Positions 11,101 through 24,100 of a DNA stretch of 35,119 nucleotides are shown in pieces; within the stretch, counting starts at the first letter, position 1; the number at the start of each line of letters is the position of its first letter. Origin of the DNA: Ophiosphaerella korrae (taxonomy: Eukaryota > Ascomycota > Dothideomycetes > Pleosporales > Phaeosphaeriaceae). The DNA lies in NCBI GenBank assembly GCA_028456385.1, contig JALNQF010000401.1, positions 1 to 35,119 on the forward strand, in the 5' to 3' direction. The position numbers and the translations under genes were made by a program. The notes beneath the pieces are model-generated. The model was not told the origin of the DNA, did no database searches, and worked only from the letters and a program-made list of their open reading frames with translations.

Positions 11101-13579
11101 AGTATTCCTAATATTATATCTTGTTTATTATTAATTATTGTTATCTCTTCTAGTTCTAGTATAGAAGGAACTGTTTTAAACCTAATAAGTTCTTAGAATA
11201 GTTTTCTTTTAATTATACTTAGTTATTAAGAGTACTTCTTTATTATATAATATATTCCTTATATTTCTATAAACTTCTTTAATATAAAGATCTTTATAGC
11301 TCTACTATTTATTATTAGTTATACTACCTTTCTTTAGTATATACCTATCTTTATAATATATAGGCTTCTTATACCTTCTAGCTACTCTTACTTAAGTATT
11401 TTTATAAATTATCTATTCTTCTAGAGCTATAGGCCTACTTTAAGTTTATATTCTTTATATTTTAGATATTTATTATACGTGTATTTATACTATAGTCTTC
11501 TTTAGACGTATTTCTAAGATAGTTTTAGTTTAGGCTTTACTACTACGTAACCTTCTTCTAGTATTATCTCTTATCCTTAGATATCTTCTACTAGAATTAC
11601 TCTTATATAGTTATAGCCTCTTCTTCTTATAAGCTATACGTTATTATTTACTTTAGAGTTTCTATATATAATATAATTCTTATCTAGGTATAATATCTAT
11701 AATACTTTAAAATATACTAGATGTTTTAGATCTATTATTTTGTTATCTCTTTCTTAGTATTTATTTTTTCTAAGTATTTCTATTATTAGAATATAGTATA
11801 CTACTAGTACTATTAGTATATAAGCTTTATTAATCTATTATATTCTTTATACAAGGTACTACTATTCTCTTTATATAAGTATTCTTCTTACTATAACTAT
11901 ATATTACTTTATCTAATCTTAAATTAGTATAAACTTTATTTCTTTAGGATTACATTCTTTCTAGTCTTTATACGCTTCCTCTATACTTATAACTAGTAAG
12001 TATTTTTAGATAAACTTCTATTATTTATTTTATTCTTCTATATCTATAGTTATATAGCTATTATAGCTATATATTATTAACTAGGCGTATTCTATACCTT
12101 TTATACTAACTTGTTTCTTACTTTCTTATAGTCTTTTAGAGGAAGCTATAGTAGTTTCTTTATCTAGTACTAGTCCTTTAGCCTAGATTATTAGGGTCTA
12201 GGATTCTTTCTTTTCTAGATCTTCTACTAGTAAGTCTATTACGTATACTATTTCTTCTAGCTACGCTTTTATCCTACTTTCTTTTATTACTACTACTCTA
12301 TTCTTTTATAAGAACTATCTTACTCTCTACTTACTAGAAAAATATATATAGTAGTTATCTTAGTAATAAAAGCTCTAGTAGAGTATTATATATTATAATT
12401 CTTTACTTCTAGCTACTTTCTCTTAAAGTTTAGCTTGTACTTTTTATACTTCTTTCTTGTTCTTAGTTATTTTTAACTAGGTTTCTTTATCTTTCTTAGA
12501 GTCTTTACTTTTATAGTCTTTTATAAAGTATCTTAGTTTTCTATATTTATAATATACTATATCCTTCTTCTTTTATAATTAGTAATCTTTTACGTAGTAG
12601 CTTCTCTTACTATAGTTAAAGTACGTAAAGTCTTTATTCTTTTTTTTTTCTTATTCTTATTAGTATTAAGGATTATAGGGTCTCCTTTATTATAGTTCTA
12701 GGTATAGCCTCTATACTTATTCTTCTTCTATTCTTAAAGATTATTATTAATTTATATTACCTATTATTTTAGAGCTTCTAATATCCTAGGTTTCTCTATA
12801 TAAATTATCTTGTATTAGATTTTCTTATTTAGTCTTTATTTAAATTGTAATATTAGAGCTAATTTATTCTATTCTATATTTTATAATAGTTATTTAAACT
12901 ATAATATATACTTAGAGATACTCTTTTATTATATAAGTCTTTTAAGCTCTTCTTCTACTTATTAAGTAATATCTATATCTCTAAATACTACTCTTGTTCG
13001 TCTAGTAAAGTATTTGTAACTTCTAAAGATAGCTCTTGTTTTATCTTTCTAGGTTATTAGGGCGTGTATTATATAATCTATCTAGTAGGGTTTAAACTAT
13101 CTTATTATATCTTCTTTAAGGTATATTCTAATATATATTACCTTCTTTTCTTTTATATTAAAGTGTAGTACTTATATATTTATCTAGAGTTATACTAATA
13201 CTATAAAAGGTCTTAGTTTCTCCCTTATTCTATTAAATTTCTTAAAGATAGGTATCTTTAGTAGTTTTTTCGTTGCACTTATCTCTAAGCGTTAAGTAAT
13301 TAGTTCTATTTAGTTCTAACCCTTAATAATAGCTTTAATTTATACTTTATTCTACTTTACGTAGTCTTATAGTTTCTTGTTCTATATTTCTAAAGCGTTA
13401 ATTACTATCTTTATATCTTCTTTTTCTAAGATTAGGTTTTTAATACAATCCTTAATTATCTCCTATACTATACTATCTAATTTATAACTACTCTTAGGTG
13501 CCTTAGCTATTTATTTAGTTAAACTTTCTACTATTGTATTAGCTAGACTATACGCTACTTACGCTTTACTCCTTATAAT
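8132..13579 (-). pseudogene. gag-pol: Gypsy gag-pol polyprotein, element B
   Basis: The order is the same as in E. A start region at about 13579 is followed by an N-terminal gag domain and a capsid region. Two zinc knuckles lie near 12500-12640, with Cys and His replaced by Tyr (TGY to TAY, CAY to TAY). The protease motif, mutated to NSRA, is at 11298-11309. The RT box YLDN is at 10419-10430 (YLDNIL from 10413). Integrase follows near 9180-8840, and a chromodomain ends near 8132. The second knuckle and the RT box share a frame. The chromodomain does not, so at least one indel frameshift lies between RT and the C-terminus. TAA/TAG codons interrupt every domain. Confidence 0.88.
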
Positions 13580-13595
13580 AACTAAATTAGTAAGG

Positions 13596-14054
13596 TATAA
13601 TAGATATACTAGGGTTAACTTCCTAATAACCTCTAGGTTATTAGTAGATTACAAGGTAATAATAAAAGCTTATATAGTAATTAGTAATAACTATAAATAA
13701 TAGTTAATTTGTGTATATAATGTTAAGTATTAGCGTTCTATAGTTAAAGGATTAGATTACTAATACTATCCTAATAATACGTATTCTATTAACTATATAC
13801 TTATATTAATCTATTTATATAATAATATAGATTACTACTAATCTATTAGTATATAACTATAGATTTCCTTAATCTATTATACGTTATTATAGATTACTCT
13901 AATCTATTTACAAGTAATTATAGATTACTACTACGTATCCTAATTGTAGGTAGTCTCCTAATTAAGGTTGTTACCCTACTTGTCTTATACTTTGTTAGTA
14001 CCTAAGTTAAGACTAATTAGTTCTATCTCGATTTCTCTTGTTACGCCTATAACA
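13596..14054 (-). repeat. 5' LTR of element B (459 bp)
   Basis: Read on the minus strand it begins TGTTATAGGCGTAACAAGAG, an unmutated LTR start, and ends CTATTATA just before the gag leader. It closely resembles the 3' LTR of C. The region just inside the gag side does not show a tRNA-type primer-binding site that I can assign. Confidence 0.85.
13807..13935 (-). repeat. TAATCTAT-type module inside LTR B
   Basis: The middle of the LTR is made of repeated, partly inverted units with the core ATAGATTA/TAATCTAT. The 3' LTRs of C and E carry the same type of module, whereas LTRs A, F and the 5' LTR of E carry the 54-bp module in this position. Confidence 0.65.
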
Positions 14055-17000
14055 CCTAGAAAAGATAAATACTAGGAGAGAGATAACAAAATAATAGATC
14101 TAAAATATCTAGTATACTTTAAAGTATTATAAATATTATACCTAGACAAGAATTATATTATATATAAGAACTCTAAGGTAAATAATAGTATATAGCCTAT
14201 AAAGAGAAAAGGATATAACTATACTAAAGTAATTCTAGTAGAAGATATCTAAAAGTAAGAAATAATACTAGAAGAAAGTTATATAGTAGTAAGGCCTAAA
14301 CTAAAACTATCTAAGAAATATATTTAAGAAGGACTATAGTATAAATATACGTATAATAAATATTTAAAATATAAAGAGTATAAACTTAAAGTAGAGCTAT
14401 AGCCTTAAAAAGAAAAATAATTTATAAAATTACTTAAGTAAGAATAGCTAGAAGGTATAAGAGGCCTATATATTATAAAGATAAGTATATACTAAGAAAA
14501 GAAAGTATAATTAATAATTAATAGTAGAGCTATAAGAAACTTTATATTAAAGAAGTTTATAGAAATATAAGAAATACGTTATATAATAAAGAAATACTCT
14601 TAATAACTAAGTATAATTAAAAGAAAACTATTCTAAGAATCTATTAGGTTTAAAATAGTTCCCTCTATATTAGAACTAGAAGAGATAATAATTAAGAATA
14701 TAGTTATAGATATAATAACAATTAATAATAAATAAGATATAATTCTAGGAATACTATAGTTATAAATAACTAACTTATATATTAATTAGAGAATAAAAGA
14801 AATTAACTATTATAAAATAAGTATATTAAAAGCTAATATAAGTACCTATAAAGGAGAATTCTCTAAAGAATATAAAAAATAAGAGAAATAGCTTATAGAA
14901 CCTAAAGACTACTTTCTAGAATATTAGCTATAAGACCTAGTAATAGACCTAAAAGAAGATAAGGATATAGGATAGAGCCTAGTTTATAGAAAAATAGAAA
15001 AAAAATCTAAAATTAAATAAATATTTATTAAAAACGTAATAAGAAAAGGATAGATATAAGAATCTAAATCCTTAGTAGTATATAAACTTATATTTATAGA
15101 TAAAAAAGAAATAAATAATAAAAGACCTTATATAGATTTTAGAAAGACTAACGTAATTATAAGTAAAAACTAATACCTTTTACTATAAATAGATAAAATA
15201 CAAGATAGGATATAAAAAGTAAAGATCTTTATAAAACTAGATATCTAAAACGCCTACTACTAAATTAAAATTAAGAAAGGTAATAAATAGAAAATAGTAT
15301 TTAGAATATAATATAAACTATTTAAATACTTAGTTATACCCTTTAGATTAATAAATATACTAATAGCCTTCTAAGAAAGAATAAATATAGTACTAAGAGA
15401 GTACTTAGACGTATTTATATTTATATACCTAGATAATATCCTTATATTTTTAGAAATAGAAGAAGAATATACGCAATACGTATATAAAGTACTAGAAAAA
15501 CTAGTAGAAAATAAATTATTCTTTAAGATAAGGAAATACAAGTTCTATATAAAGAAAATAGACTTCCTAGGATTTATTATTAAACTAGGAAAAATTAAGA
15601 TTAACCTAGAAAAGATTAGATTAATTAATAAATAGCTAATACTAAGAAACTTAAAAGAAGTATAATAATTTTATAGATTAGTAAACTTCTATAAAAAGTT
15701 AATAGTAAGATAGTCTAAAGACATAAAACTTATAATAAGACTTATAAAGAAATATATACTATTTAAATAGATAGAGGAATATAATAAAGTATTTAATAAG
15801 ATTAAAAGAAAGTATATAGAAAACCTAGTTATTAGAATAAATAACCTAGACTTACTAGTAATAGTAAAAATAGACGTATCTAACTTAGTCTATAGAATAG
15901 TACTAATATAGGAAGACCTAAAGACTAAAAAAGAGTACTTAGTTAAGTACTTCTCTAAGAAAATAAAACTAGTAGAACTTAACTACTTAATTTATAATAA
16001 GAAGATACTTGTAATTTATAAAGTATTTAAGTAATAGAGAGTATACTTATAAAGAGTAAAGTACTAAATAAAAGTTTATATAGACTATAAGAATCTTATA
16101 AGATTTATAATAAATAAGGATTTAATATAATACTATATAAGATAGTAGGTATTCCTATTAATATTTAATTTAGAAATTATATATATAAAAGGGAAAGATA
16201 ACTAATTTATAGATACTCTTAGTAGAAGACTAGACTTATAAGAAGAGGTAAACGCTACTAGTATAGTTCTAGTTAAGAATAAAGAAAGATACTTAGTCCT
16301 AAATATACTTAAAATAGCTATAATACTTAAAAGAAAGAGTAGTACGCTAAATAAATAGATTTAGAAAATAATATAAGAAGTACTTAAAGAAATAAAGAAA
16401 TTAGAAATCTAAGAAAGACTTATATAAGCCTATAGAAGGATATATATCTTAAGAAAGATTTAAAGAGAATTTATATAATAATTCTATAAATTACTAGTAT
16501 ATAGATACTAAAAAATTAATAAAACTCTAGATAGATTACAATAAGACTATTATATCCTAAAGGTAAGATAGCTAGTAATAGAAGTACTACAAGACTATAT
16601 AGAATACTATAACTAGTAGAAGTACTAGAATAACTATAAAGAGTTATTACAATAGACTTTATTATAAAGTTACCTAAGTTAAAACTTAATATTAGGAGTT
16701 AAATATAATAGAATCTTAATAATAGTAGATAAGCTTATAAAGTACTTATACTTTAGACTATATAAAAAGAAAAGTAAGATAGAAGTTACTATATAATAGG
16801 TCCTAGAGACTATAATTAGCTAATATAGACTACTAGACAAGATTATTATAAATAGAGATATAAGATTTATATTAAAACTATAGAGAATAATAATAGTATA
16901 AATAGGAATTAATTATATAATATTAATAGTATACTACTTATAAATAGATAGATAATTAGAACGTATAAATTAGATAGTAGAATAATACTTAATATACTAC

Positions 17001-17688
17001 CTTAACTATAACTAGAACAATTAGGTATAGTTATTACTTATAGTATAGTTAGTATATAATAGCGTAAAAAAATATAGTAATAAAAGTATTACTCTTCTTT
17101 ATAAACTATAGATTTAACCCTAATATATATAGAATACTAAGAACTAAAGTATCTTAGTCTCTAAGAAAAAAAAACTTTACTAATAGACTTAAAGATATAT
17201 ATAATTAGGTAAGATAGGACGTAGAATTCCTATATAATTAAATAGTAAGATACTATAATAAGAAGTATAAAGAGAGACCTTAATTTAGAAAAAGAAAAAA
17301 AGTATAGTTAGTATAAAAAAATATTAAGAGTAAATAACTAAGTTTAAAACTAGATTATATTAAAATAGGACTATATAAAATTAAGAAAAAAGTTATACTA
17401 GTTATATTTAAACTAAAGCTACTAAATAAGATAACGATATACTTAACTTTCTATATAGTACTACTTAAGATAGTACTATAAAACGTAGAACTACTAGTAT
17501 ATAAAGTAGATATATATAAAGAATAAAAAAAATAAAAAGTTAAAAAAATCCTAGTATACTAATTCTAAAATAGTAGGAACTATTATTTAGTAAAATAAAT
17601 AGGTATAGATAAAAAATAACTACTATAGGAAAATATATAGGAACTAGAAGATAACCTTAATTACTTTAAGAAACTAAAAGAGTTCTAA
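14055..17688 (+). pseudogene. pol: Gypsy pol, element C
   Basis: About 0.45 kb of gag-pol linker, homologous to 21780-22230 of E, is followed by the protease motif NSRA at 14520-14531. The RT box YLDN is at 15426-15437. RNase H, integrase (IDFITKLPK near 16650) and a chromodomain ending before TAA at 17686 come next. Relative to E there is a 40-bp deletion at about 16609, in the N-terminal part of integrase, and a 2-bp deletion soon after near the first catalytic Asp. The frame at the C-terminus differs from that at the RT, so a further indel exists. RIP stop codons are frequent. Confidence 0.88.
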
Positions 17689-17699
17689 AATTAAAACTC

Positions 17700-18328
17700 T
17701 CTAGAGCACCTTATAGTAAACTAGGAAAATTAATATTACTACTACTAGATAGAAAAGTAATAAGAATACTTAACGTAATAAGGGTAGCCTCTACTATAGC
17801 CTTAAAATTAAGCTTAGACTTTATTAGAGTAGCTTATATAATAGACTTCTTATTATTTAAAGTCTTTATCTTATAAAAATAAATTAAATAAGTATAATTT
17901 TCTACCTATATACTTAGAATCTAATTATAATCTTTTTTAGCTTTAGTAATTTATTTAGATAGTTTATCTTAAGTATAGTTAATAGCTCTCCTTATTATAA
18001 ATAAGTATAGACGTATAAATAAGTATTATTAACTTATATTCTATAAGAGATACGCTAAAAAGGTTATAAAACGTATAAGTATTAATATAAATATATACTT
18101 TATAGGCCTTACTATATTTTAAAGAAATATACTTTATAAGAAGATTTAAAGATTTATAATAAAAATAAGGAAATATAGTAATACTATAGTATAATATATA
18201 ATCTACTAATTAAAGATAATAAAAAGTAGGCTTAGTAGGTATAAGAGAAGATAAGGAGCTCTATATTAACAAAGAAACTAGGTTAATAACTTTAGCTTTA
18301 GGATAGATAAACTAGAACCTATCTAGAG
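17700..18328 (-). pseudogene. Antisense frame between pol and 3' LTR, element C
   Basis: The first frame begins near the polypurine tract with RFQFIYPKAKVINLVSLLI. It contains TIFPYFYY and SKAYKVYIYI and has few stops over about 120 codons. The second frame carries ITKAKKDYN, then YFYKIKTLNNKKSII and FKAIVEATL. The residues differ at many positions from those of A and E while similar ones recur at the same places. Function is unknown; see the entry for E. Confidence 0.35.
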
Positions 18329-18338
18329 GAGGAAATAG
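18324..18338 (+). other. Polypurine tract of element C
   Basis: The purine-rich run AGAGGAGGAAATAG directly precedes the 3' LTR, as in A, E and F. Confidence 0.7.
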
Positions 18339-18798
18339 TATTATAGGCGTAACAAGAGAAATTAAGATAGAACTAATTAGTCTTAACTTAGGTACTAACA
18401 AAGTATAAAATAAGTAGAGTAATAACTTTAATTAAGAAACTACTTATACCTAAGATACGTAGTAGTAATCTATAATTACGTATAAATAGATTAGTAGTAC
18501 TCTATAATAATATACTAATAAATTAAGGTAATCTATAATTATATATAAATAGATTAGTAGTAATCTATAATATTATATAAATAAATTAGTATAAGTATAT
18601 AGTTAATAGAATACGTATTATTAGGATAGTATTAGTAATCTAATCTCTAACCTAGAACGCTAATATTTAATATTATATATACAAATTAACTATTATTTAT
18701 AGTTATTATAGATTATAATATAAGCTTTTATTATTAACTCCTAATCTACTAATAACTTTAAAAGTTATTAGGAAGTTAACCCTAGTATACCTATTATA
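18339..18798 (+). repeat. 3' LTR of element C (460 bp)
   Basis: It begins TATTATAGGCGTAACAAG (TGTTATAG before RIP) and ends CTATTATA. It is very similar to LTR B over its whole length, including the TAATCTAT-type module at about 18466-18590. The sequence directly after the LTR is homologous to position 21984 of E, which marks the insertion site in D. Confidence 0.85.
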
Positions 18799-19506
18799 TA
18801 ATACTAAAAAAAAGATATATAGTAGTAAGGCCTAGACTAAAACTATCTAAAAAATACGTCTAAGGAAGACTATAGTATAAATATATATATAATAAATATC
18901 TAAAATATAAAGAATATAAGCTTAAAGTAAAGCTATAGCTTTAAAAAGATAGATAATTTATAAAATTACTTAAGTAAAAATAGTTAAAAGGTATAAAAAG
19001 CTTATATATTATAAAAATAAGTATATACTAAAGAAGAAAAGTATACTTAATAATTAATAGTAGAGCTATAAAAAACTTTATATCTAAGAAGTTTATAGAA
19101 ATACAAAGAATACGTTATATAATAAAGAAGTACTCTTAATAACTTAGTAAAATTAAAGGAAAACTATTCTAGGAACTAATTAGGGTTAAGGCTATTCTCT
19201 CTACACTAGAAATAAAAAGAATAAAGATTAAGAATATAGTTGTAGATATAATAATAATTAATAATAAGTAAGATATAATCTTAGAGATACTATAGTTATA
19301 AATAACTAATCTATATATTAATTAGAGAATAGGAAAAATTAGCTATTATAAAATAGAAATATTAAAAGCAAATATAAGTATATATAAAAGAAAATTCTAA
19401 GATAAATACAAGAAATAGAAAAAATAGCTTATAGAACCTAAAGACTACCTTCTAGAATATTAGCTATAGGACTTAGTAATAGACCTAGAAAAAGGTAAAG
19501 ATATAA
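18799..19506 (+). pseudogene. pol: Element D: Gypsy linker and protease fragment
   Basis: This fragment is homologous to about 21984-22690 of E, covering the end of the gag-pol linker, the protease (mutated motif NSRA at 19056-19067) and the start of the region before RT. It is cut on the left by the 3' LTR of C and on the right by the 5' LTR of E. The rest of its pol is not found beyond E, where a different family (G) begins. Confidence 0.85.
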
Positions 19507-19966
19507 TGTTATAGTAGTAACAAGGGAAACCGAGATAGAACTAATTAGTCTACGCTTAGCTACTAACAAAGTATAAGATAAGTAGGGTAACAACCTATAA
19601 GATAATAAGTTTAACTAGGAAGCTAATTACAATATAAACACGTAATAAATTTATAAATTCGTAATCTTAGTAAATATAAAGTCGCGAAGCTATTATATAA
19701 CAAATTTGTAAATTCGCGATCTTAGTAAATACAAAGTAACAAAGCCACTAAGATATTATTACTATATAGTTAGTAGAGATGTATATTATTAAGATAGTAT
19801 TAGTAATTTAATTATTAACTACAAGCGACAATATAGAGATAGTTATAAAACATCTTCTATTATTTATAGCCTATTATAGATTATAACACAAGCTTTTGCT
19901 ATTACTTTACAATCTACTAATACCTATCTAGGCTATTAAGAAGTCGACCCTAGTAAGCTAGTAACA
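19507..19966 (+). repeat. 5' LTR of element E (460 bp)
   Basis: It begins TGTTATAG and ends CTAGTAACA, giving the unmutated terminal inverted repeat TGTTA/TAACA. It keeps more CpA and TpG than the other LTRs. The middle (19643-19745) has two units of about 55 bp related to the module of LTRs A and F. The U5 part is shared with the 3' LTR of E and differs from that of A, B, C and F. Confidence 0.88.
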
Positions 19967-19982
19967 CCTTACTAATTTAGTT

Positions 19983-21175
19983 ATTGCAAGAAGTAAAGCG
20001 TAAGTAGCGTATAGTCTAGCTAATATAATAGTAGAAAGTTTAAAAAGTAAAGCTCCTAGGAGTAGTTATAAGTTAGATAGTACTATATAGGAAATAATTA
20101 AAGACTGTATAAATAAACTAATTAATAATAAAGAAGATATAAAGATAGTAATTAAAGTACTAGAAACGTAGAATAAAGAACTACAAGACTACTTAAAATA
20201 GAATAAAGTATAAATTAAAGCTATTATTAAAGGCTAGAACTAGATAGAGCTAATTACCTAATAACTAGAAATAAGTGTAACAAAGAAACTACCTAAGATA
20301 CCTATTCTTAAAAAGTTTAATAGAATAAGAGAAAAATTAAGACCCTTTATAGTATTAGTATAACTTTAGATAGATATATAAGTACTATACTTTAATATAG
20401 AAGAAAAGAAGGTAATATATATTAGACTACACCTTAAAGAGGACGTAATAAGATAGTACGAGCTCTACTAGATAGATTACACAACGTATTCTCTAATAAC
20501 CTAAAAAGATAAAACTAGAGCTATTTTTAGAAGCTATAAATACTTTACTAAATAAATAAGAGTAGTATTTAGAGATATAGATATTACCTAACAAGCTAAA
20601 GAGAAACTTAAAAGGCTTATATAAAATAAGAGTGTCTTAGAATATATATTATAATTTAAATAACTAAGCTAAAATATAGAATAGAATAAATTAGCCTTTA
20701 TATTATAATTTAAACAAGGACTAAACGTAAAAATTTAATACAAAATAATATATATAGAGAAACCTAGGATACTAGAAGCTCTAAAATAATAAGTAATCTA
20801 AATTAATAATAACCTTTAAGAATAGAAAAAGAACAAGTATAGTAGCTAAACTAGAAACTAGAACACTAGAGACCCTATAATCCTTAACGTAAACAAGGAT
20901 AAAAAAAGAAAGAAAAATAAAGACTTTATATATTTTAACTTTAGTAAGAAAGGCTACTATATAAAAGACTACTAATTAAAGAAGAAAAAGGATATAGTAT
21001 ATTATAAATATAAGAAACTAGGATACTATATAAAAGACTATAAAAGTAAAGACTATAAAAAAGATAAGGAAACTTAGTTAAAGATAATAGAGAAAAAGAA
21101 AGAAATACTACAAGTATAGGCTAAACCTTAGGAAAAGGTAGCTAAGAGTAAAGAAATACAATACGTAATACTCTA
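19983..21175 (+). pseudogene. gag: Gag of element E (capsid and two zinc knuckles)
   Basis: Structural protein that would form the virus-like particle and bind the element RNA. The frame can be followed from about 19983. The true start is unclear because ATG has been lost; the ATA at 20034 is one candidate. An N-terminal helical region is followed by the retrotransposon capsid region, with segments such as IPILKKFNRIREKLRPF and, later, AKEKLKRLI and EYIL. Two CX2CX4HX4C knuckles follow at 20931-20972 and 21000-21041. In the second, all three Cys and the His are now Tyr, which is exactly the TGY-to-TAY and CAY-to-TAY outcome of RIP. The frame continues without shift into the linker and pol. 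Confidence 0.85.
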
Positions 21176-24100
21176 TTAGACCTTTTATTATAAAGACAAC
21201 TACTATATATATCTTTCTAGTAAATAGAGAGTAGGATAGTTCCTATAAAAGTATAGAGTAGTAGCAATAAAATAAAAGATAAAAGTATAGCTAGAAGAAA
21301 TAGGGTATATAATAGACCTACTAATAGAAGACTTAGAAAGAGAAGAGCCCTAGACCCTATTAATCTAGGCTAAAGGACTAGCACTAAATAAAGAGACTAC
21401 TATAGCTTCTTCTAAAGGACTACAAGAAAGTAAAAAATAGAAAAGTATAAGAGGTATAGAATATACCTAGCTAGATATATATAGCTATAATAGCTATATA
21501 ATAATAGATATAGAGGAACAAAATAAAAAATAGAAATTTGTTTAGAAATACTTACTAGTTATAAGTATAGAGAAAGCGTATAAAGACTAGAAAGAATATA
21601 ATCTTAAAGAAATAAAGTTTATACTATTTTAAGAATAGATAAAGTAATATATAGTTATAGTAGGAAGAATACCTATATAAAGAGAATAGTAGTTCCTTAT
21701 AAGAAAAACGTAATAGATTAATAAAGCCTATATACTACAAGTACTAATAGTATACTACGTCCTAACAAATATAAGACCTAAAATAGATAGTTACTAGAAA
21801 GAGGATAATAAAATAATAAACCTAAAATATCTAGCCTATTTTAAAGTATTATAGATATTATACCTAGAAAAGAATTATATAATATATAGAAACCCTAAAG
21901 TAAATAATAAAGTATAGCTTATAAGAAAAGGAGGCTATAACTATATAAGAGTAATTCTAGTAGAAGATATCTAAGAATAAAAAATAATACTAGAAGAAAG
22001 TTACTTAGTAATAAGGCCTAGACTAAAACTACCTAAGAAATATATCTAAAGAAGACTATAGTATAAATACAAGTATAATAAATATCTAAAATATAAAGAA
22101 TATAAACTTAAAATAAGGCTTTAGCTTTAAGAAGATAGATAATTTACAAAAATACTAAAGTAAAAAAAGCTAGAAAGTATAAGAAGCCTATATATTACAA
22201 AGATAGGTACTTATTAAAGAAAGAAAGTATAATTAATAATTAATAGTAGAGCTATAAAGAACTTTATATTAAAGAAGTTTATAGAAGACTAAAGAATAAC
22301 TTATAATATAAAGAAGTACTCTTAACAACTAAGTATAATTAAAGGAAAACTATTCTAGGAACCTATAAGGTTTATGATAACACCCTCTACGCTAGAACTA
22401 GAAAAGATAATAATTATGAATATAGTTATAGATATAGTAACAATTAATAATAAATAAGATATAATACTAGGAATACTATAGTTATAGATAACTAACCTAA
22501 GAATTAATTAGAGAATAGGTAGAATTAGCTACCTTAAAAAAGAAATATTAAAAGCTAATATAGTTATACATAAAGGAGAATTCCTAGAAGAATATAAGAA
22601 ATAAGAAAAATAGCTTATAAAACCTAAAGATTACCTTCTAAAATATTAACTATAGGATTTAGTAATAGACCTAAAAGAAGATAAGGACGTAAGATAGAGC
22701 CTAGTTTATAGAAAAATAGAAGAAAAATCTAAGATTAAATAAACGTTTATTAAAAACGCACTAAAGAAAGGATAGATATAAGAATCTAAGTCTTTAGTAG
22801 TATATAGACTTATATTTATAGATAAAAAGAGAATAAGTAATAAAAGACCTTATATAGACTTTAGAAAAACTAACGCAATTATAAATAAGAACTAATACCT
22901 TTTACTATAAATAAACGTAATACAAGATAGACTATAGAAAGTAAGAATCTTTACAAAACTAGATATCTAGAACGCCTACTACTAGATTAGAATTAAGAAA
23001 GGTAATAAATAGAAAATAGTATTTAGAACATAATATAGACTATATAAATACCTAGTTATACCCTTTAGCTTAATAAACGTACTAGTAGCCTTCTAAGAAA
23101 GAATAAATATAGTACTAAGAGAGTACTTAGATATATTTATATTTATATATCTAGATAATATCCTTATATTCTTAGAAATAGAAGAAGAATATATATAGTA
23201 TATACACAAAGTACTAGAAAAACTAGTAGAAAGTAAACTATTCCTTAAAATAAGAAAATGTAAATTCTATACAAAGAAAATAGACTTCCTTAGATTTATT
23301 ATTAAACTAAGAAAAATCAAGATTAATCTAGAAAAAATTAGATTAATTAACAAATAGCTAATACCTAAGAACCTAAAGGAAGTATAATAATTTTATAGCC
23401 TAGCTAACTTTTGTAAAAAGTTAATAGTAAAATAGTCTAAAGATATAGAACTAATAATAAAGCTTATAAAAAAGGATATACTATTTAAATAGATAAGAGA
23501 ATATAATAAAGTATTTAAGAAGATTAAAAAGAAGTTTATAGAAAACCTAGTTATTAGAATATATAACCTAGACCTACTAGTAATAGTAAAAATAGATGTA
23601 TCTAATTTAGTCTATAGAATAGTACTAATACAAGAAGACCTAAAGACTAAGAAAGAATATTTAGTTAAATACTTCTCTAAGAAAATAAAGCTAGTAGAGC
23701 TTAACTATCTAATTTATAACAAAGAGATACTAGTAATCTATAAAGTATTTAAATAATAGAGAGTATACCTATAAGAAGTAAAATACTAAACAAAGGTCTA
23801 TATAGACTATAGAAATCTTATAAGATTTATACTAAATAAAGAACTAATATAATAATATATAAGATAGTAGGAATTCCTATTAATATTTAATATAGAAATT
23901 ATATATATAAAAAGGAAAGATAACTAATTTATAAACGCCCTTAGTAGAAGACTAGACTTATAGAAAGAAGTAAGCGCTACTAGTATAGTTCTAGTTAAAA
24001 ACAAAGAAAGATATTTAGTCTTAAATACACCTAAAATAGCTATAATACTTAAAAGAAAGAGTAGCGAGCTAGATAAATAGATTTAGAAAGAAACAAGAAA

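Larger units (their letters stand above)
7846..14054 (-). mobile_element. Element B: Gypsy retrotransposon lacking its 3' LTR
   Basis: On the minus strand the order is 5' LTR (13596-14054), gag, protease, RT, RNase H, integrase, chromodomain and part of the 3' region. Homology to C stops at about 7846, inside the region that should lead to the polypurine tract and 3' LTR, so the 3' end was removed by rearrangement. At the other side the LTR abuts pol of C at 14055, so B inserted into C. Its LTR belongs to the same type as that of C (459 and 460 bp). Confidence 0.85.
14055..18798 (+). mobile_element. Element C: Gypsy retrotransposon cut by B
   Basis: This copy starts abruptly in the gag-pol linker at the LTR of B and runs through pol, the antisense-frame region and a complete 3' LTR. 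Its 5' LTR and gag should lie beyond B but are not found in the window. Downstream of its LTR the sequence resumes inside the linker of another copy (D), so C had inserted into D. Confidence 0.85.

Noticed and set aside
19967..19990. tRNA primer-binding site after the 5' LTR of E
   Set aside because: The sequence after TAACA (CCTTACTAATTTAG) does not resemble the 3' end complement of a tRNA that I know, and RIP could have altered it. No call is made.
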